From contig NC_051095.1 of NCBI RefSeq assembly GCF_901709675.1, positions 2,212,295-2,276,294 of the forward strand: a stretch of DNA of 64,000 nucleotides, given 5' to 3'. This document shows positions 1 to 13,400 of this stretch, one piece after another (within the stretch, counting starts at the first letter, position 1; the number at the start of each line of letters is the position of its first letter). The translations under genes were made by a program, and so were the position numbers. The stretch is from Syngnathus acus (taxonomy: Eukaryota > Chordata > Actinopteri > Syngnathiformes > Syngnathidae). The notes under the pieces were generated by a model. The model worked only from the letters and a program-made list of their open reading frames with translations, was not told the DNA's origin and did no database searches.

Positions 1-570
1 GAGGAAATGAGACACACATCTGACAAACGGTCCAAATCGGAGGCTTTTCCCATCTTTCTCGGCAAAAGAGAATTTTACGTCAATACACGTGCTCACCCAA
101 ATTTCGCAAATCTCGCCATGTGCCCTGACGGACAATGAAAGGACGCAAAGAGGTGACCTTCTTACCTCCCGTCTTGACGCGAGTCCCTGTTGGTGTAGGT
201 CGGCGTCACACCGGTGTCGGACCAAGTCAGCAGTTTTTCTCCTGCTTCGGAAAACTGACACCAGGCCTCGTCGCAGTTCTGCAGAGTCCAAAGCCGCTGT
301 CAATGGCGTAGCAATAGCCAGCCAACGGCCGTTAGCACTTTGGTCTCACCAGATTGGAGAGTCCGATCCAGAAGGGCTTGTCGCCCATTTGCTTCTTCAC
401 AAAGCTTTCCTCGTAAGACGAGGTGATGGAGACAAGGTTGCCGCCCTCCCAGATGCAGTCGTAACGGGCCCCCAGCCACCCGTTGGTTTTCTCCATCTTC
501 TTGTAGCACTTGGAGCGGTGAGAACTCCATCCGTTGACTGTGTCACATGGTGACTGACGATCGGCTAATA
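1..570 (-). CDS. Lectin module 6, first two exons (CTLD16, cut by window edge)
   Basis: Exons 570-350 and 278-166 repeat the first two exons of module 4 with few changes (CYKKMEKTNGWLGARYDC, TSSYEESFVKKQMGDKP, NCDEAWCQF). The next exon would begin 16 bases beyond the left edge. The gene therefore continues with at least one more CTLD, and its total module number and C-terminus are unknown. Confidence 0.85.
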
Positions 571-1700
571 CTGATGAAACAGCAAAATTGTCTTGGTCAC
601 TTTTCAGCTTTTTGTGAAAAACACAAATTCAGCAAACAGACAAGAATGCAGTCGGCCGAATTCAGCTTTTGCCAACGTGATCAATTCGCGAATGGACGAG
701 TCACCCATGGTATAGTCACCATTGCATAACCCTCAATAGCTTACAGCCTCAATTCTTTACGCTAGGAAAATAACAAAAGAAGACAAGCATCGTCATGCCA
801 TTTTTGTCTCCCGTCGTTGGAAGTCACTGTTCAAGGAGACGTACCGTCATGAGGCTGCTGCGGCGGTTTTGGAATGTTTCCTGCAAGACAAAAGCCAAAG
901 TAGCGAGTCAGCACGTTGTGAGAATCAGCCAAGCGTCGCCGCGTCTTACCTCGTTTCTTGCAGATGTAGCCTCCCTTCTTCCGGCAATCGTCAAACTTCC
1001 AGCGGCCGTTGCTCGTGAGCAAGGAAAGACAGGACGCACCAGTGAGGTCACCGGGGTCATCTGGAAGGAGACGACAGATGCTCAGCTCCATTTCTCGCAG
1101 ACAAACATCGATTGGGTTTTTGAAGCCACCTCTGTCCATGACGATGTAAACGAACGGAGATCCGTCAATCCACTTGCTGCCGTCTTTGGTGACGTTGTTG
1201 TCGACGCCCAACCACAGAGAGGGAGCGCTCGGCAGAAAAGTGTGCAGACCTTTGGAGGTAAATGGTCAAATGTGTAGCAAGAGTTTGAAACAGTCCACGT
1301 TGGGGGAATTCAACAGCTCTGATTGCGACCGGACAGACAGCCTACTCTGTATGAAGGTCTGTTCTATTGAGTCGGCGATGCTGAGAAGGTCTCCTCCGCG
1401 GCGAAGGCAGTCGTCTCGCGCCTCCTCCCAAGTCTTGGTGGGCTTGCGTTGAATCAGGTAGCAGAAGTCGGAGGAGGGTCGCTCCAGCCACCAGCCGCAC
1501 TTTGCACTCCAGCCTGCAAGCGAGAGTCGAGTCACTTGAGGGCAAACGGGCGACGAGAGAACACACGTGGACTGGCGGGTGGGACGCCCACCTGGCGGCG
1601 GAGGAAGAAGAAAGTCTCGGACCTTGGCTGCAAGGAAAAGAGAGGACACATTAGCACTCTTAGCTTTGCCTTAAAATGTAAAATGCTTTTCAAATGAAAT

Positions 1701-1775
<75 letters not shown>

Positions 1776-4711
1776 TTTTTTTATTTTCATGATTAATTTA
1801 TTTATTATTGTCGTTATTATATTTATTATTATTATCATTATTATTGAGAGGTGCAAAGTAAGTGGCCGTCATTTGCTGACCTTTTTTACAGATGAATGGC
1901 CGAGCATTGGTGCAGGGCCGGTCCTCAAGTTGTCCAGTCTGCGACAAGGCAGCGCAGTCTCCACGTCCGGCCGGCCTGTTTGGGACCCACGTGATGTTGC
2001 CCTGCGGACGACACGCCAGACGTGACTTTGGCGCGTTTGGTCTCGCTCGCCACCACCGCATTTGCTCCAAAATGATGAGTCCTTTTTTCCTTCCACTAAT
2101 CAACACTTTCCCACAGTATGACTTAAATTCATTGGACAATTTCCATCCACTTAAATCATAACTTGAGTTTCAGACTCAATTTTATATTCTAAGAAATGAG
2201 CGACTTGGCTTTTGAACTCACTTGGACTTTTTGCCCTCTGATATGACACCTTCCTTCTGGGCCAGTGACAACTTTTGCAGACTGCTCTAAACGTTTGGCT
2301 TACTGTGGGTGTTGCGTCGCTCCACTCAAAGTTGCCCTTGTTCTTCTTGAGTCCCACCCAAGATTGGAATCCTCCTACATATGGCGCGTGAGCTGGAGGA
2401 AATCACAAAAAGCGAGAAGAGCATTCAAACGTGTCAGACGTTGGGAAACGTTGGGGGGGGGGTGAGAGCTGGCATCGGCAGTTTGACCCTGGCGCTCACC
2501 AGCCAAGAATTTGCCCTCGTCCCATGAGAGGACACTGGCCAGGTGACCTTTCCATATTCCGCAGAATGTCTCGGCCCCCTCCCAAGTTCGCATCACCCCC
2601 TCAAAGTGATAGCAGGAGCCCTTGTACAGGAAGTCGCCAGTGTCGCAATAGGAAGCTGAAGCCGGCAAGAAACATGGATTACAAAACCAGAAGGGGACCC
2701 TGCAGGTGTGAAAAGAAAGAAGCGTCGCTGCTACTCACTCTCCACTCGATGGTAGCCCAATCCGTAGTCTTTGTATGAACACAGCCGACCCACCGGGCAG
2801 TCTGCAAGAGGACGACGTGATTGCATTTTTTCCTCCTATCACCGCCAACAATACAACGGTCGTGCACACTTACCGTCGGGCGACCTCTCGCACATGTACG
2901 GCAAGGAGGATCCGCACGATCCATGTCTCCACTTGCCAGGCTGACTGCTGTCGTGCACACCTTGGTTGACGTAGGCGCAGGAACCAACGCTGGCACTGTC
3001 GGGAGAAGTGGGAGGAAATGAGACACACATCTGACAAACGGTCCAAATCGGAGGCTTTTCCCATCTTTCTCGGCAAAAGAGAATTTTACGTCAATACACG
3101 TGCTCACCCAAATTTCGCAAATCTCGCCATGTGCCCTGACGGACAATGAAAGGACGCAAAGAGGTGACCTTCTTACCTTCCGTCTTGACGCGAGTCCCTG
3201 TTGGTGTAGGTCGGCGTCACACCGGTGTCGGACCAAGTCAGCAGTTTTTCTCCTGCTTCGGAAAACTGACACCAGGCCTCGTCGCAGTTCTGCAGAGTCC
3301 AAAGCCGCTGTCAATGGCGTAGCAATAGCCAGCCAACGGCCGCTAGCACTTTGGTCTTACCAGATTGGAGAGTCCGATCCAGAAGGGCTTGTCGCCCATT
3401 TGCCTCTTCACGAAGTCTTCCTGGTCCTTGGAGGTGATGGAAACAAGGTCGCCGCCCTCCCAGAGGCAGTCGTAACGGGCCCCCAGCCACCCGTTGGTTT
3501 TCTCCATCTTCTTGTAGCACTTGGAGCGGTGAGAACTCCATCCGTTGACTGTGTCACATGGTGACTGACGATCGGCTAATACTGATGAAACAGCAAAATT
3601 GTCTTGGTCAATTTTCAGCTTTTTGTGAAAAACACAAATTCAGCAAACAGACAAGAATGCAGTCGGCCGAATTCAGCTTTTGCCAACGTGATCAATTCGC
3701 GAATGGACCAGTCACCCATGGTATAGTCACCATTGCATAACCCTCAATAGCTTACAGCCTCAATTCTTTACGCTAGGAAAATAACAAAAGAAGACAAGCA
3801 TCGTCATGCCATTTTTGTCTCCCGTCGTTGGAAGTCACTGTTCAAGGAGACGTACCGTCATGAGGCTGCTGCGGCGGTTTTGGAATGTTTCCTGCAAGAC
3901 AAAAGCCAAAGTAGCGAGTCAGCACGTTGTGAGAATCAGCCAAGCGTCGCCGCGTCTTACCTCGTTTCTTGCAGATGTAGCCTCCCTTCTTCCGGCAATC
4001 GTCAAACTTCCAGCGGCCGTTGCTCGTGAGCAAGGAAAGACAGGACGCACCAGTGAGGTCACCGGGGTCATCTGGAAGGAGACGACAGATGCTCAGCTCC
4101 ATTTCTCGCAGACAAACATCGATTGGGTTTTTGAAGCCACCTCTGTCCATGACGATGTAAACGAACGGAGATCCGTCAATCCACTTGCTGCCGTCTTTGG
4201 TGACGTTGTTGTCGACGCCCAACCACAGAGAGGGAGCGCTCGGCAGAAAAGTGTGCAGACCTTTGGAGGTAAATGGTCAAATGTGTAGCAAGAGTTTGAA
4301 ACAGTCCACGTTGGGGGAATTCAACAGCTCTGATTGCGACCGGACAGACAGCCTACTCTGTATGAAGGTCTGTTCTATTGAGTCGGCGATGCTGAGAAGG
4401 TCTCCTCCGCGGCGAAGGCAGTCGTCTCGCGCCTCCTCCCAAGTCTTGGTGGGCTTGCGTTGAATCAGGTAGCAGAAGTCGGAGGAGGGTCGCTCCAGCC
4501 ACCAGCCGCACTTTGCACTCCAGCCTGCAAGCGAGAGTCGAGTCACTTGAGGGCAAACGGGCGACGAGAGAACACACGTGGACTGGCGGGTGGGACGCCC
4601 ACCTGGCGGCGGAGGAAGAAGAAAGTCTCGGACCTTGGCTGCAAGGAAAAGAGAGGACACATTAGCACTCTTAGCTTTGCCTTAAAATGTAAAATGCTTT
4701 TCAAATGAAAT

Positions 4712-4782
<71 letters not shown>

Positions 4783-7700
4783 TTTTTTTATTTTCATGAT
4801 TAATTTATTTATTATTGTCGTTATTATATTTATTATTATTATCATTATTATTGAGAGGTGCAAAGTAAGTGGCCGTCATTTGCTGACCTTTTTTACAGAT
4901 GAATGGCCGAGCATTGGTGCAGGGCCGGTCCTCAAGTTGTCCAGTCTGCGACAAGGCAGCGCAGTCTCCACGTCCGGCCGGCCTGTTTGGGACCCACGTG
5001 ATGTTGCCCTGCGGACGACACGCCAGACGTGACTTTGGCGCGTTTGGTCTCGCTCGCCACCACCGCATTTGCTCCAAAATGATGAGTCCTTTTTTCCTTC
5101 CACTAATCAACACTTTCCCACAGTATGACTTAAATTCATTGGACAATTTCCATCCACTTAAATCATAACTTGAGTTTCAGACTCAATTTTATATTCTAAG
5201 AAATGAGCGACTTGGCTTTTGAACTCACTTGGACTTTTTGCCCTCTGATATGACACCTTCCTTCTGGGCCAGTGACAACTTTTGCAGACTGCTCTAAACG
5301 TTTGGCTTACTGTGGGTGTTGCGTCGCTCCACTCAAAGTTGCCCTTGTTCTTCTTGAGTCCCACCCAAGATTGGAATCCTCCTACATATGGCGCGTGAGC
5401 TGGAGGAAATCACAAAAAGCGAGAAGAGCATTCAAACGTGTCAGACGTTGGGAAACGTTGGGGGGGGGGTGAGAGCTGGCATCGGCAGTTTGACCCTGGC
5501 GCTCACCAGCCAAGAATTTGCCCTCGTCCCATGAGAGGACACTGGCCAGGTGACCTTTCCATATTCCGCAGAATGTCTCGGCCCCCTCCCAAGTTCGCAT
5601 CACCCCCTCAAAGTGATAGCAGGAGCCCTTGTACAGGAAGTCGCCAGTGTCGCAATAGGAAGCTGAAGCCGGCAAGAAACATGGATTACAAAACCAGAAG
5701 GGGACCCTGCAGGTGTGAAAAGAAAGAAGCGTCGCTGCTACTCACTCTCCACTCGATGGTAGCCCAATCCGTAGTCTTTGTATGAACACAGCCGACCCAC
5801 CGGGCAGTCTGCAAGAGGACGACGTGATTGCATTTTTTCCTCCTATCACCGCCAACAATACAACGGTCGTGCACACTTACCGTCGGGCGACCTCTCGCAC
5901 ATGTACGGCAAGGAGGATCCGCACGATCCATGTCTCCACTTGCCAGGCTGACTGCTGTCGTGCACACCTTGGTTGACGTAGGCGCAGGAACCAACGCTGG
6001 CACTGTCGGGAGAAGTGGGAGGAAATGAGACACACATCTGACAAACGGTCCAAATCGGAGGCTTTTCCCATCTTTCTCGGCAAAAGAGAATTTTACGTCA
6101 ATACACGTGCTCACCCAAATTTCGCAAATCTCGCCATGTGCCCTGACGGACAATGAAAGGACGCAAAGAGGTGACCTTCTTACCTTCCGTCTTGACGCGA
6201 GTCCCTGTTGGTGTAGGTCGGCGTCACACCGGTGTCGGACCAAGTCAGCAGTTTTTCTCCTGCTTCGGAAAACTGACACCAGGCCTCGTCGCAGTTCTGC
6301 AGAGTCCAAAGCCGCTGTCAATGGCGTAGCAATAGCCAGCCAACGGCCGCTAGCACTTTGGTCTTACCAGATTGGAGAGTCCGATCCAGAAGGGCTTGTC
6401 GCCCATTTGCTTCTTCACAAAGCTTTCCTCGTAAGACGAGGTGATGGAGACAAGGTTGCCGCCCTCCCAGATGCAGTCGTAACGGGCCCCCAGCCACCCG
6501 TTGGTTTTCTCCATCTTCTTGTAGCACTTGGAGCCGTGAGAACTCCACCCGTTGACCGTGTCACATGGTGACTGACGATCGGCTAATACTGATGAAACAG
6601 CAAAATTGTCTTGGTCACTTTTCAGCTTTTTGTGAAAAACACAAATTCAGCAAACAGACAAGAATGCAGTCGGCCGAATTCAGCTTTTGCCAACGTGATC
6701 AATTCGCGAATGGACGAGTCACCCATGGTATAGTCACCATTGCATAACCCTCAATAGCTTACAGCCTCAATTCTTTACGCTAGGAAAATAACAAAAGAAG
6801 ACAAGCATCGTCATGTCATTTTTGTCTCCCGTCGTTGGAAGTCACTGTTCAAGGAGACGTACCGTCATGAGGCTGCTGCGGCGGTTTTGGAATGTTTCCT
6901 GCAAGACAAAAGCCAAAGTAGCGAGTCAGCACGTTGTGAGGATCAGCTGAGCGTCGCCGCGTCTTACCTCGTTTCTTGCAGATGTAGCCTCCCTTCTTCC
7001 GGCAATCGTCAAACTTCCAGCGGCCGTTGCTCGTGAGCAAGGAAAGACAGGACGCACCAGAGAGGTCACCGGGGTCATCTGGAAGGAGACGACAGATGCT
7101 CAGCTCCATTTCTCGCAGACAAACATCGATTGGGTTTTTGAAGCCACCTCTGTCCATGACGATGTAAACGAACGGAGATCCGTCAATCCACTTGCTGCCG
7201 TCTTTGGTGACGTTGTTGTCGACGCCCAACCACAGAGAGGGAGCGCTCGGCAGAAAAGTGTGCAGACCTTTGGAGGTAAATGGTCAAATGTGTAGCAAGA
7301 GTTTGAAACAGTCCACGTTGGGGGAATTCAACAGCTCTGATTGCGACCGGACAGACAGCCTACTCTGTATGAAGGTCTGTTCTATTGAGTCGGCGATGCT
7401 GAGAAGGTCTCCTCCGCGGCGAAGGCAGTCGTCTCGCGCCTCCTCCCAAGTTTTGGTGGGCTTGCGTTGAATCAGGTAGCAGAAGTCGGAGGAGGGTCGC
7501 TCCAGCCACCAGCCGCACTTTGCACTCCGGCCTGCAAGCGAGAGTGGAGTCACTTGAGGGCAAACGGGCGACAAAAGAACACACGTCGACTGGCGGGTGG
7601 AACGCCCACCTGGCGGCGGAGGAAGAAGAAAGTCTTGGACCTTGGCTGCAAGGAAGGAAAAGAGAGGACTCATTAGCACTCTTCGATTTTCCTTAAAAGG

Positions 7701-10417
7701 TAAAGTGCATTATATATCAAAGGTATGATTATGATGATGAGAGAGCAGATGGAAGTGCAAAGTGAGTGGTCGTCATTTGCTGACCTTTTTTACAGACGAA
7801 TGGCTGAATATTGGTGCAGGGCCAGTCCTCAAGTTTTCCAGTCTGCGACAAGGCAGCGCAGTCACCCCGTCCGTCCGGCCTGTTTGGGACCCACGTGATG
7901 TTGCCCTGCGGACGACACGCCAGACGTGACTTTGGCGCGTTTGGTCTCGCTTGCCACCACCGCATTTGCTCCAAAATGATGAGTCTTGTTTTCCTCCCAC
8001 TAATCAACACTTTCCCACAGTATGACTTGAATTCATTGGACAATTTTCATCCACTTAAATCACAACTTGAGTTTCAGACTCATTTATTCTCAGAAGTGAG
8101 TGACTTTGACTTGTGAAAATCTGCATTTTAATCATACATGATTTATTTTTTCACTTCATTTAATTTTATTCTCATAACTTCACAACTTTGTCCTTGTTAA
8201 TGCCCCATCTCATTAACACCTTCAATGTTTATCTCTTCTTGGAACATGACGGGCATTCTTGCCAAAGTCGAACTTTTGACTACTTTTGTAGGCCGCTCTA
8301 AACGTTTGGCTTACTGCAGGTGTTGCGTCGCTCCACTCAAAGTTGCCCTTGTTCTTCTTGAGTCCCACCCAAGATTGCAATCCTCCTATATTTGCCGCGT
8401 GAGCTTGAGGAAATCACAAAAAGCGAGAAGAGCATTCAAACGTGTCAGACATTGGGAAACGCTGGGGGAGGATAGCTGGCATCGGCAGTTTGACCCGGGC
8501 GCTCACCAGCCAAGAATTTGCCCTCGTCCCATGAGAGGACGCTGGCCAGGTGACCTTTCCATTCTTGGCAGAACTTCTCAGCATCCTTCCAAGTGCGCTC
8601 CATCGTCCCAAAGTGATAGCAAGAGCCCTTGTACAGGAAGTCGCCAGGGTCGCAGTAGGAAGCTGAAGCCGGCAAGAAACATGGATTACAAAACCACAAG
8701 GGGACGCTGCAGGTGTGAAAAGAAAGAAGAAGCGTCGCTGCCACTCACTCTCCACTCGATTGTAGCCGAATCCGTAGTCTTTGTAGGAACACAGCCGTCC
8801 CTCCGGGCAGTCTGCAGGAGGACGACGTGATTGCATTTTTTCCTCCTTTCAGCGTCAACATCGACACGGACGTGCACACTTACCGTCGGGCGACCGCTTG
8901 CACATGTACGCCAGTGAGGATCCGCACGAGCCATGTCTCCACTTGCCGGGCTGACTGGAGGAGTGCACACCTTGGTTGACGTACGCGCAGGCCTCAATGT
9001 TGGAGCTGTGGAGAAAAGTCATAAAAAAAACATACACACCCGAGGAACGGTTTTCCCTTCTTTCTCTGTGCCCCGCCTGACAATGAAAGAACGCAAAGAG
9101 GTGACCTTCTTACCTTCCGTCTTGACGCGAGTCCCTGTTGGCGTAGGCCGGGGTCACACCGGTGTCGGACCAAGTCAGCTTCTTTTCTCCTTCTTCAAAA
9201 AACTGACACCAGTCCTTGTTGCAGTCCTGCCGAAACCAATCCCGGTTGTCAGTCAACTACCGGTAGCGAGCCAACAGCAGCCTGCGCTTGCGTCTCACCA
9301 GATTGGAGAGTCCGATCCAGAAGGGCTTGTCGCCCATTTGCTTCTTCACAAAGCTTTCCTCGTAGATTGAGGAGATGGAGACCAGGTCGCCGCCCTCCCA
9401 GAGGCAGTCGTGACGAGCCCCCAGCCACCCGTTGGTTTTCTCCATCTTCTTGTAGCACTTGGAGGCGTGAGGATTCCATCCGTTGCTTATGTCACATGTT
9501 GCCTTAGGATCGGTCAATACTGATAAAACAGCAAAGTTGCCTTGGTCAATTTTCAACGTTTGGTGAAAAGCAGAAATTCAGCAAACAGGTAACAATGCAG
9601 TCGGTCGACCCAATTCAGTTTTAGCCAAATTGCGTCGCCTGCTTGACTGGCAATCCACAACTGACAAGTCTTTAGAAGGACACGGGCATTGAAAGCTATT
9701 AGCCTGAAAGAATACAGTCACAAGAGATAAACAAGGCCAGTTTCAAGATGCTGAATGATCTCAGAGAACCAACTCGGGCTGCCACAAATGATTATTTAGC
9801 TCATGGCTGCTGATCTTGCATAACCTTCATTCGCTTACAACCTGAATTCTTTACGCTAGGAAAATAAGAAAAGAAGACAAGCGTCGTCATGTCATTTTTG
9901 TCTCGTGTCGTTTGAAGTCACCGTTTAAGGAGACGTACCGTCATGAGGCTGCTGCGGCGGTTTTGGAATGTTTCCTGCAAGACAAAAGCCAAAGAAGCGA
10001 GTCAGCACGTTGTGAGAATCGGCCGGACGTCGCCGCGTCTTACCTCGTTTCTTGCACATGTAGCCTCTCTTCTTCCGGCAATCGTCAAACCTCCAGCGGC
10101 CGTTGCTTGTGAGCAGGGAAAGACAGGACGCACCAGAGGGGTCACCGGGGTCACCTGGAAGGAGACGACAGATGCTCAGCTCCATTCCTCGCAGACAAAC
10201 ATCGATTGGGTTTTTGAGCCACCTTCGTCCATGACGACGTAACCCAACGGGGATCCGTCAGTCCACCCGCTGCCGTATTTCGTGATGTTGTTGTTGATGC
10301 CCAACCACAGAGAGGGAGCGCTCGGCAGAAAAGTGTACAGACCTTTGGAGGTATAAATGGTCAAAGGAGTTTGAAACAGTCCACGTTGGGGGAATTCAAC
10401 AGCTCTGATCGCGACCG

Positions 10418-10452
<35 letters not shown>

Positions 10453-13400
10453 GGACAGAAGGACAGACAGACGGCCGGCCGACCAGTCAGCCAGCTGGCC
10501 AGCCTACTTTGTATGAAGGCCTGTTCACTTGAGTCGGCGATACTGAGCAGGTCGCCTCCGTGGCGAAGGCAGTCGTCTCGCGCCTCCTTCCAGGCCTTGG
10601 TTGGCCTGTGTTGGATCAGGTAGCAGAAGTCGGAGGAGGGTGGGTTCTGCCACCAGCCGCACTTTGCACTCCGGCCTGCAAGTCAGAGTGGAGTCACTTG
10701 AGGGCAAACGGGCGACGAGAGACCACCGCACGTCGACTGCCGAGTGGGACGCCCACCTGCCGGCGGAGGAAGAAGAAAGTCTTGGACCTTGGCTGCAAGG
10801 AAGGAAAAGAGAGGACACATTAGCACTCTTCGATTTGCCTTAAATTGTAAAGTGCATTATATATCAAAGGTATGATTATGATGATGAGAGAGCACGTGGT
10901 CATCATCACTTGCTGACCTTTTTTACAGATGAATGGCAGAATATCGGTGCAGGGCCAGTCCTCAAGTTTTCCAGTCAGCGACAAGGCAGCGCAGTCACCC
11001 CGTCCAACCGGCCCGTGTGGGACCCACTCGATGTTGCCCTGCGTACGACACGCCAGATCAATATTTTCTCACACTAGATGTATCCATTTGTCTCATTTCT
11101 GAGCCGCATTGTTGTCCATTTACAACTGTCTGCCAGCGAAAGTACAATTGGAGTTTCACACTCAAACTTTCCCAAGTCCAACTTTGAACATTGACATTTT
11201 GCACTTTGATCATCTCTGATTTCATTCGTTTTCCAGTCAATGAGAATATCATTATTTCAAAATAATAAAATGCTCGTTAATGCTCCAGCTGATTTACACC
11301 TTGGACGTTTTTCTCTTCTCGTAACAGGACCATTCTTGTCAAAATGTAACTTTTTTTTCTTCTAATTCAGTCAAATTTTGTCTTTCGTCGTGACTTGGAA
11401 CTTTTGCCACCCGATGTGACACCTTCATTCTGGGCCAGTGACAACTTTTGCAGACGGCTCCAAACGTTTGGCTTACTGCAGGTGTTGCGTCGCGCCACTC
11501 AAACATTCTGTCGTGTTTCTTGAGTCCCACCCAGGATTGCAATCCTCCTTTGTAGGGCATGTGACCTTGAGGAAATCAGAAAACGCAACTGAGCACAAGA
11601 CGAGCATCCAAACTTGACAGATGTTGTGAAGTGCTGTGAGACGATTGCCGGCATCGGCGGTTTGTTTTGAAGCTCACCAGCCAAGAATTGGACTTCGTCC
11701 AGTGAGTGGACGCTGGCCAGGTGACCTTTCGATTCTCGGCAGAACTTCTCGGCGTCCTCCCAAGTTCGTTTCTTCTCCCAAAAGTGATAGCAAGAGCCCT
11801 TGTACAGGAAGTCGCCAGGGTCGCAGAAGGAAGCTGAAGCTGCCGAGAAACACGGATTACAAAACCACAAGGGGACGCTGCAGGTGTGAAAAGAAAGAAG
11901 AGGCGTCACTGCCACTCACTCTCCACTCGATGGTAGCCGAATCCGTAGTCTTTGTAGGAACACAGCCGTCCCTCCGGGCAGTCTGCAGGAGGACGACGCG
12001 ATTGCATTTTTTCCTCCTTTCAGCGTCAACATCGACACGGACGTGCACACTTACCGTCGGGCGACCGCTTGCACATGTACGCCAAGGAGGATCCGCACGA
12101 GCCATGTCTCCACTTGCCGGGCTGACTGGAGGAGTGCACACCTTGGTTGACGTACGCGCAGGAACCAACGCTGGCACTATCGGGAGAAGACACACACATG
12201 AAAAATTTGGAGGCTTTTCCTTGCTTTTTCCTTGACACGTGTGCTCTCTCAAATTTTGCAAACGGGTTCCATAATCTCGCTGCGTGTCCCTCATGGACGC
12301 AAAAAGGTGACATGAGCTCCTTACCTTCCGTCTTGACCTGAGTGCCAGTTGACGTAGTTCAGCGTCACAGCGGTGTTGGACCAAGTCAGCCTCTCTTGTC
12401 CCGCTTCAAAAAACTGACACCAGGTCTTGTCGCAGTTCTGGAGAGTTCAAACCCGTCCGTCGTCAGTGGCGTAACAACAGCGAGCCAACAGACGCTTGCT
12501 TGCGCTTGCGTCTCACCAGATTGGAGAGTCCGATCCAGAAGGGCTCGTCGCCCATTTGCTCCGTCACAAAGCTTTGCTCGTAGGGCGAGGTGATGGAGAC
12601 CAGGTCGCCGCCCTCCCAGACGCAGTCGTAGCGAGCCCCCAGCCAACCGTTGGTGGTCTCCATCTTCTTGTAGCAGTTGGAGCCAAAGCGACGCCACCCT
12701 TTGTTTGTTTCACATGTCTGAACGACTGAGGACAGACGGACACATTTTGGGATTATTCTGACGTCACAGCGCCACGTTTTTTGCATTCTTCAGCCAAATG
12801 AAGATGTGCGACAAACAAGGGGACCACGCCTGCATCAACACTGACATCAGACAAAAAACACGCGTTGGGGAGAATGGACCGAGCACCTTGTCTTACCTCG
12901 TCTCTTGCAGACGTAGCCGCGCTTCTTCTCGCAATCGCCGACTTCCCGGCCGCCCTCGCCACCGAGTAAGGAGTTGCAGCGTCGGCCGGAGGGGTCGCCG
13001 GGGTTACCTGGAAGGAGACGGCGGACGCTCAGCGCTCCTCCACGGAAATGGACATTTTCCGGCCAGGTTTTAGACCCACCCACCTGCGGCGGCCAACTGG
13101 ACGGAATTGGGTGAGGATTGGGCCGACTGCTCGCTGCCGTCTTCAACCGTGGTGTCGTTGGTGTCCAACCACAAAGAGGAAGCGTTTGGCAGAAGACCTT
13201 CGGGTCAAAGGTAAACACGGTTGAAACATCTCACAGGTGCATGTGCGAAACGCTTAACCGTAATGAAGTGCGGATGACGTCTGGCTCGTGTCCTTGTCGC
13301 TGGGGGCCACAAGCTTTTCTTTGGAATGAAAGAAACTTGGCAAAAATGCATGTCGTCTTTCATCAAGCACATTACGCGGTGGACAGCCTACCTTGGATGA

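Larger units (their letters stand above)
1..7690. repeat. Tandem 3.0-kb repeat array (about 2.5 near-identical copies)
   Basis: The string gaggaaatgagacacacatc starts at 1, 3012 and 6019, giving periods of 3,011 and 3,007 bases. The 4-base difference is one TTTA unit in a microsatellite. Copies 1-3011 and 3012-6018 match almost base for base outside a few single changes and one block near 3404-3465. The third, partial copy (6019 to about 7690) differs at a handful of places and then diverges before the TTTA tract. The repeat frame is offset from the exon-module frame: it runs from one a2/a3 intron to the next. Confidence 0.93.

Noticed and set aside
795-1277. 160-codon plus-strand frame, repeated at 3806-4288
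   Set aside because: It is the antisense shadow of the last lectin exons in the duplicated array.
2679-3314. 211-codon minus-strand frame, repeated at 5686-6321
   Set aside because: It reads through CTLD exons and introns in a wrong frame. The spliced model with consistent phases explains the same DNA.
11833-11842. Alternative acceptor six bases upstream in module 2 (CTLD5 first exon)
   Set aside because: The downstream AG matches all other modules and keeps exon length at 156 nt; the upstream one would add two residues. It cannot be fully excluded as a NAGNAG-like variant.
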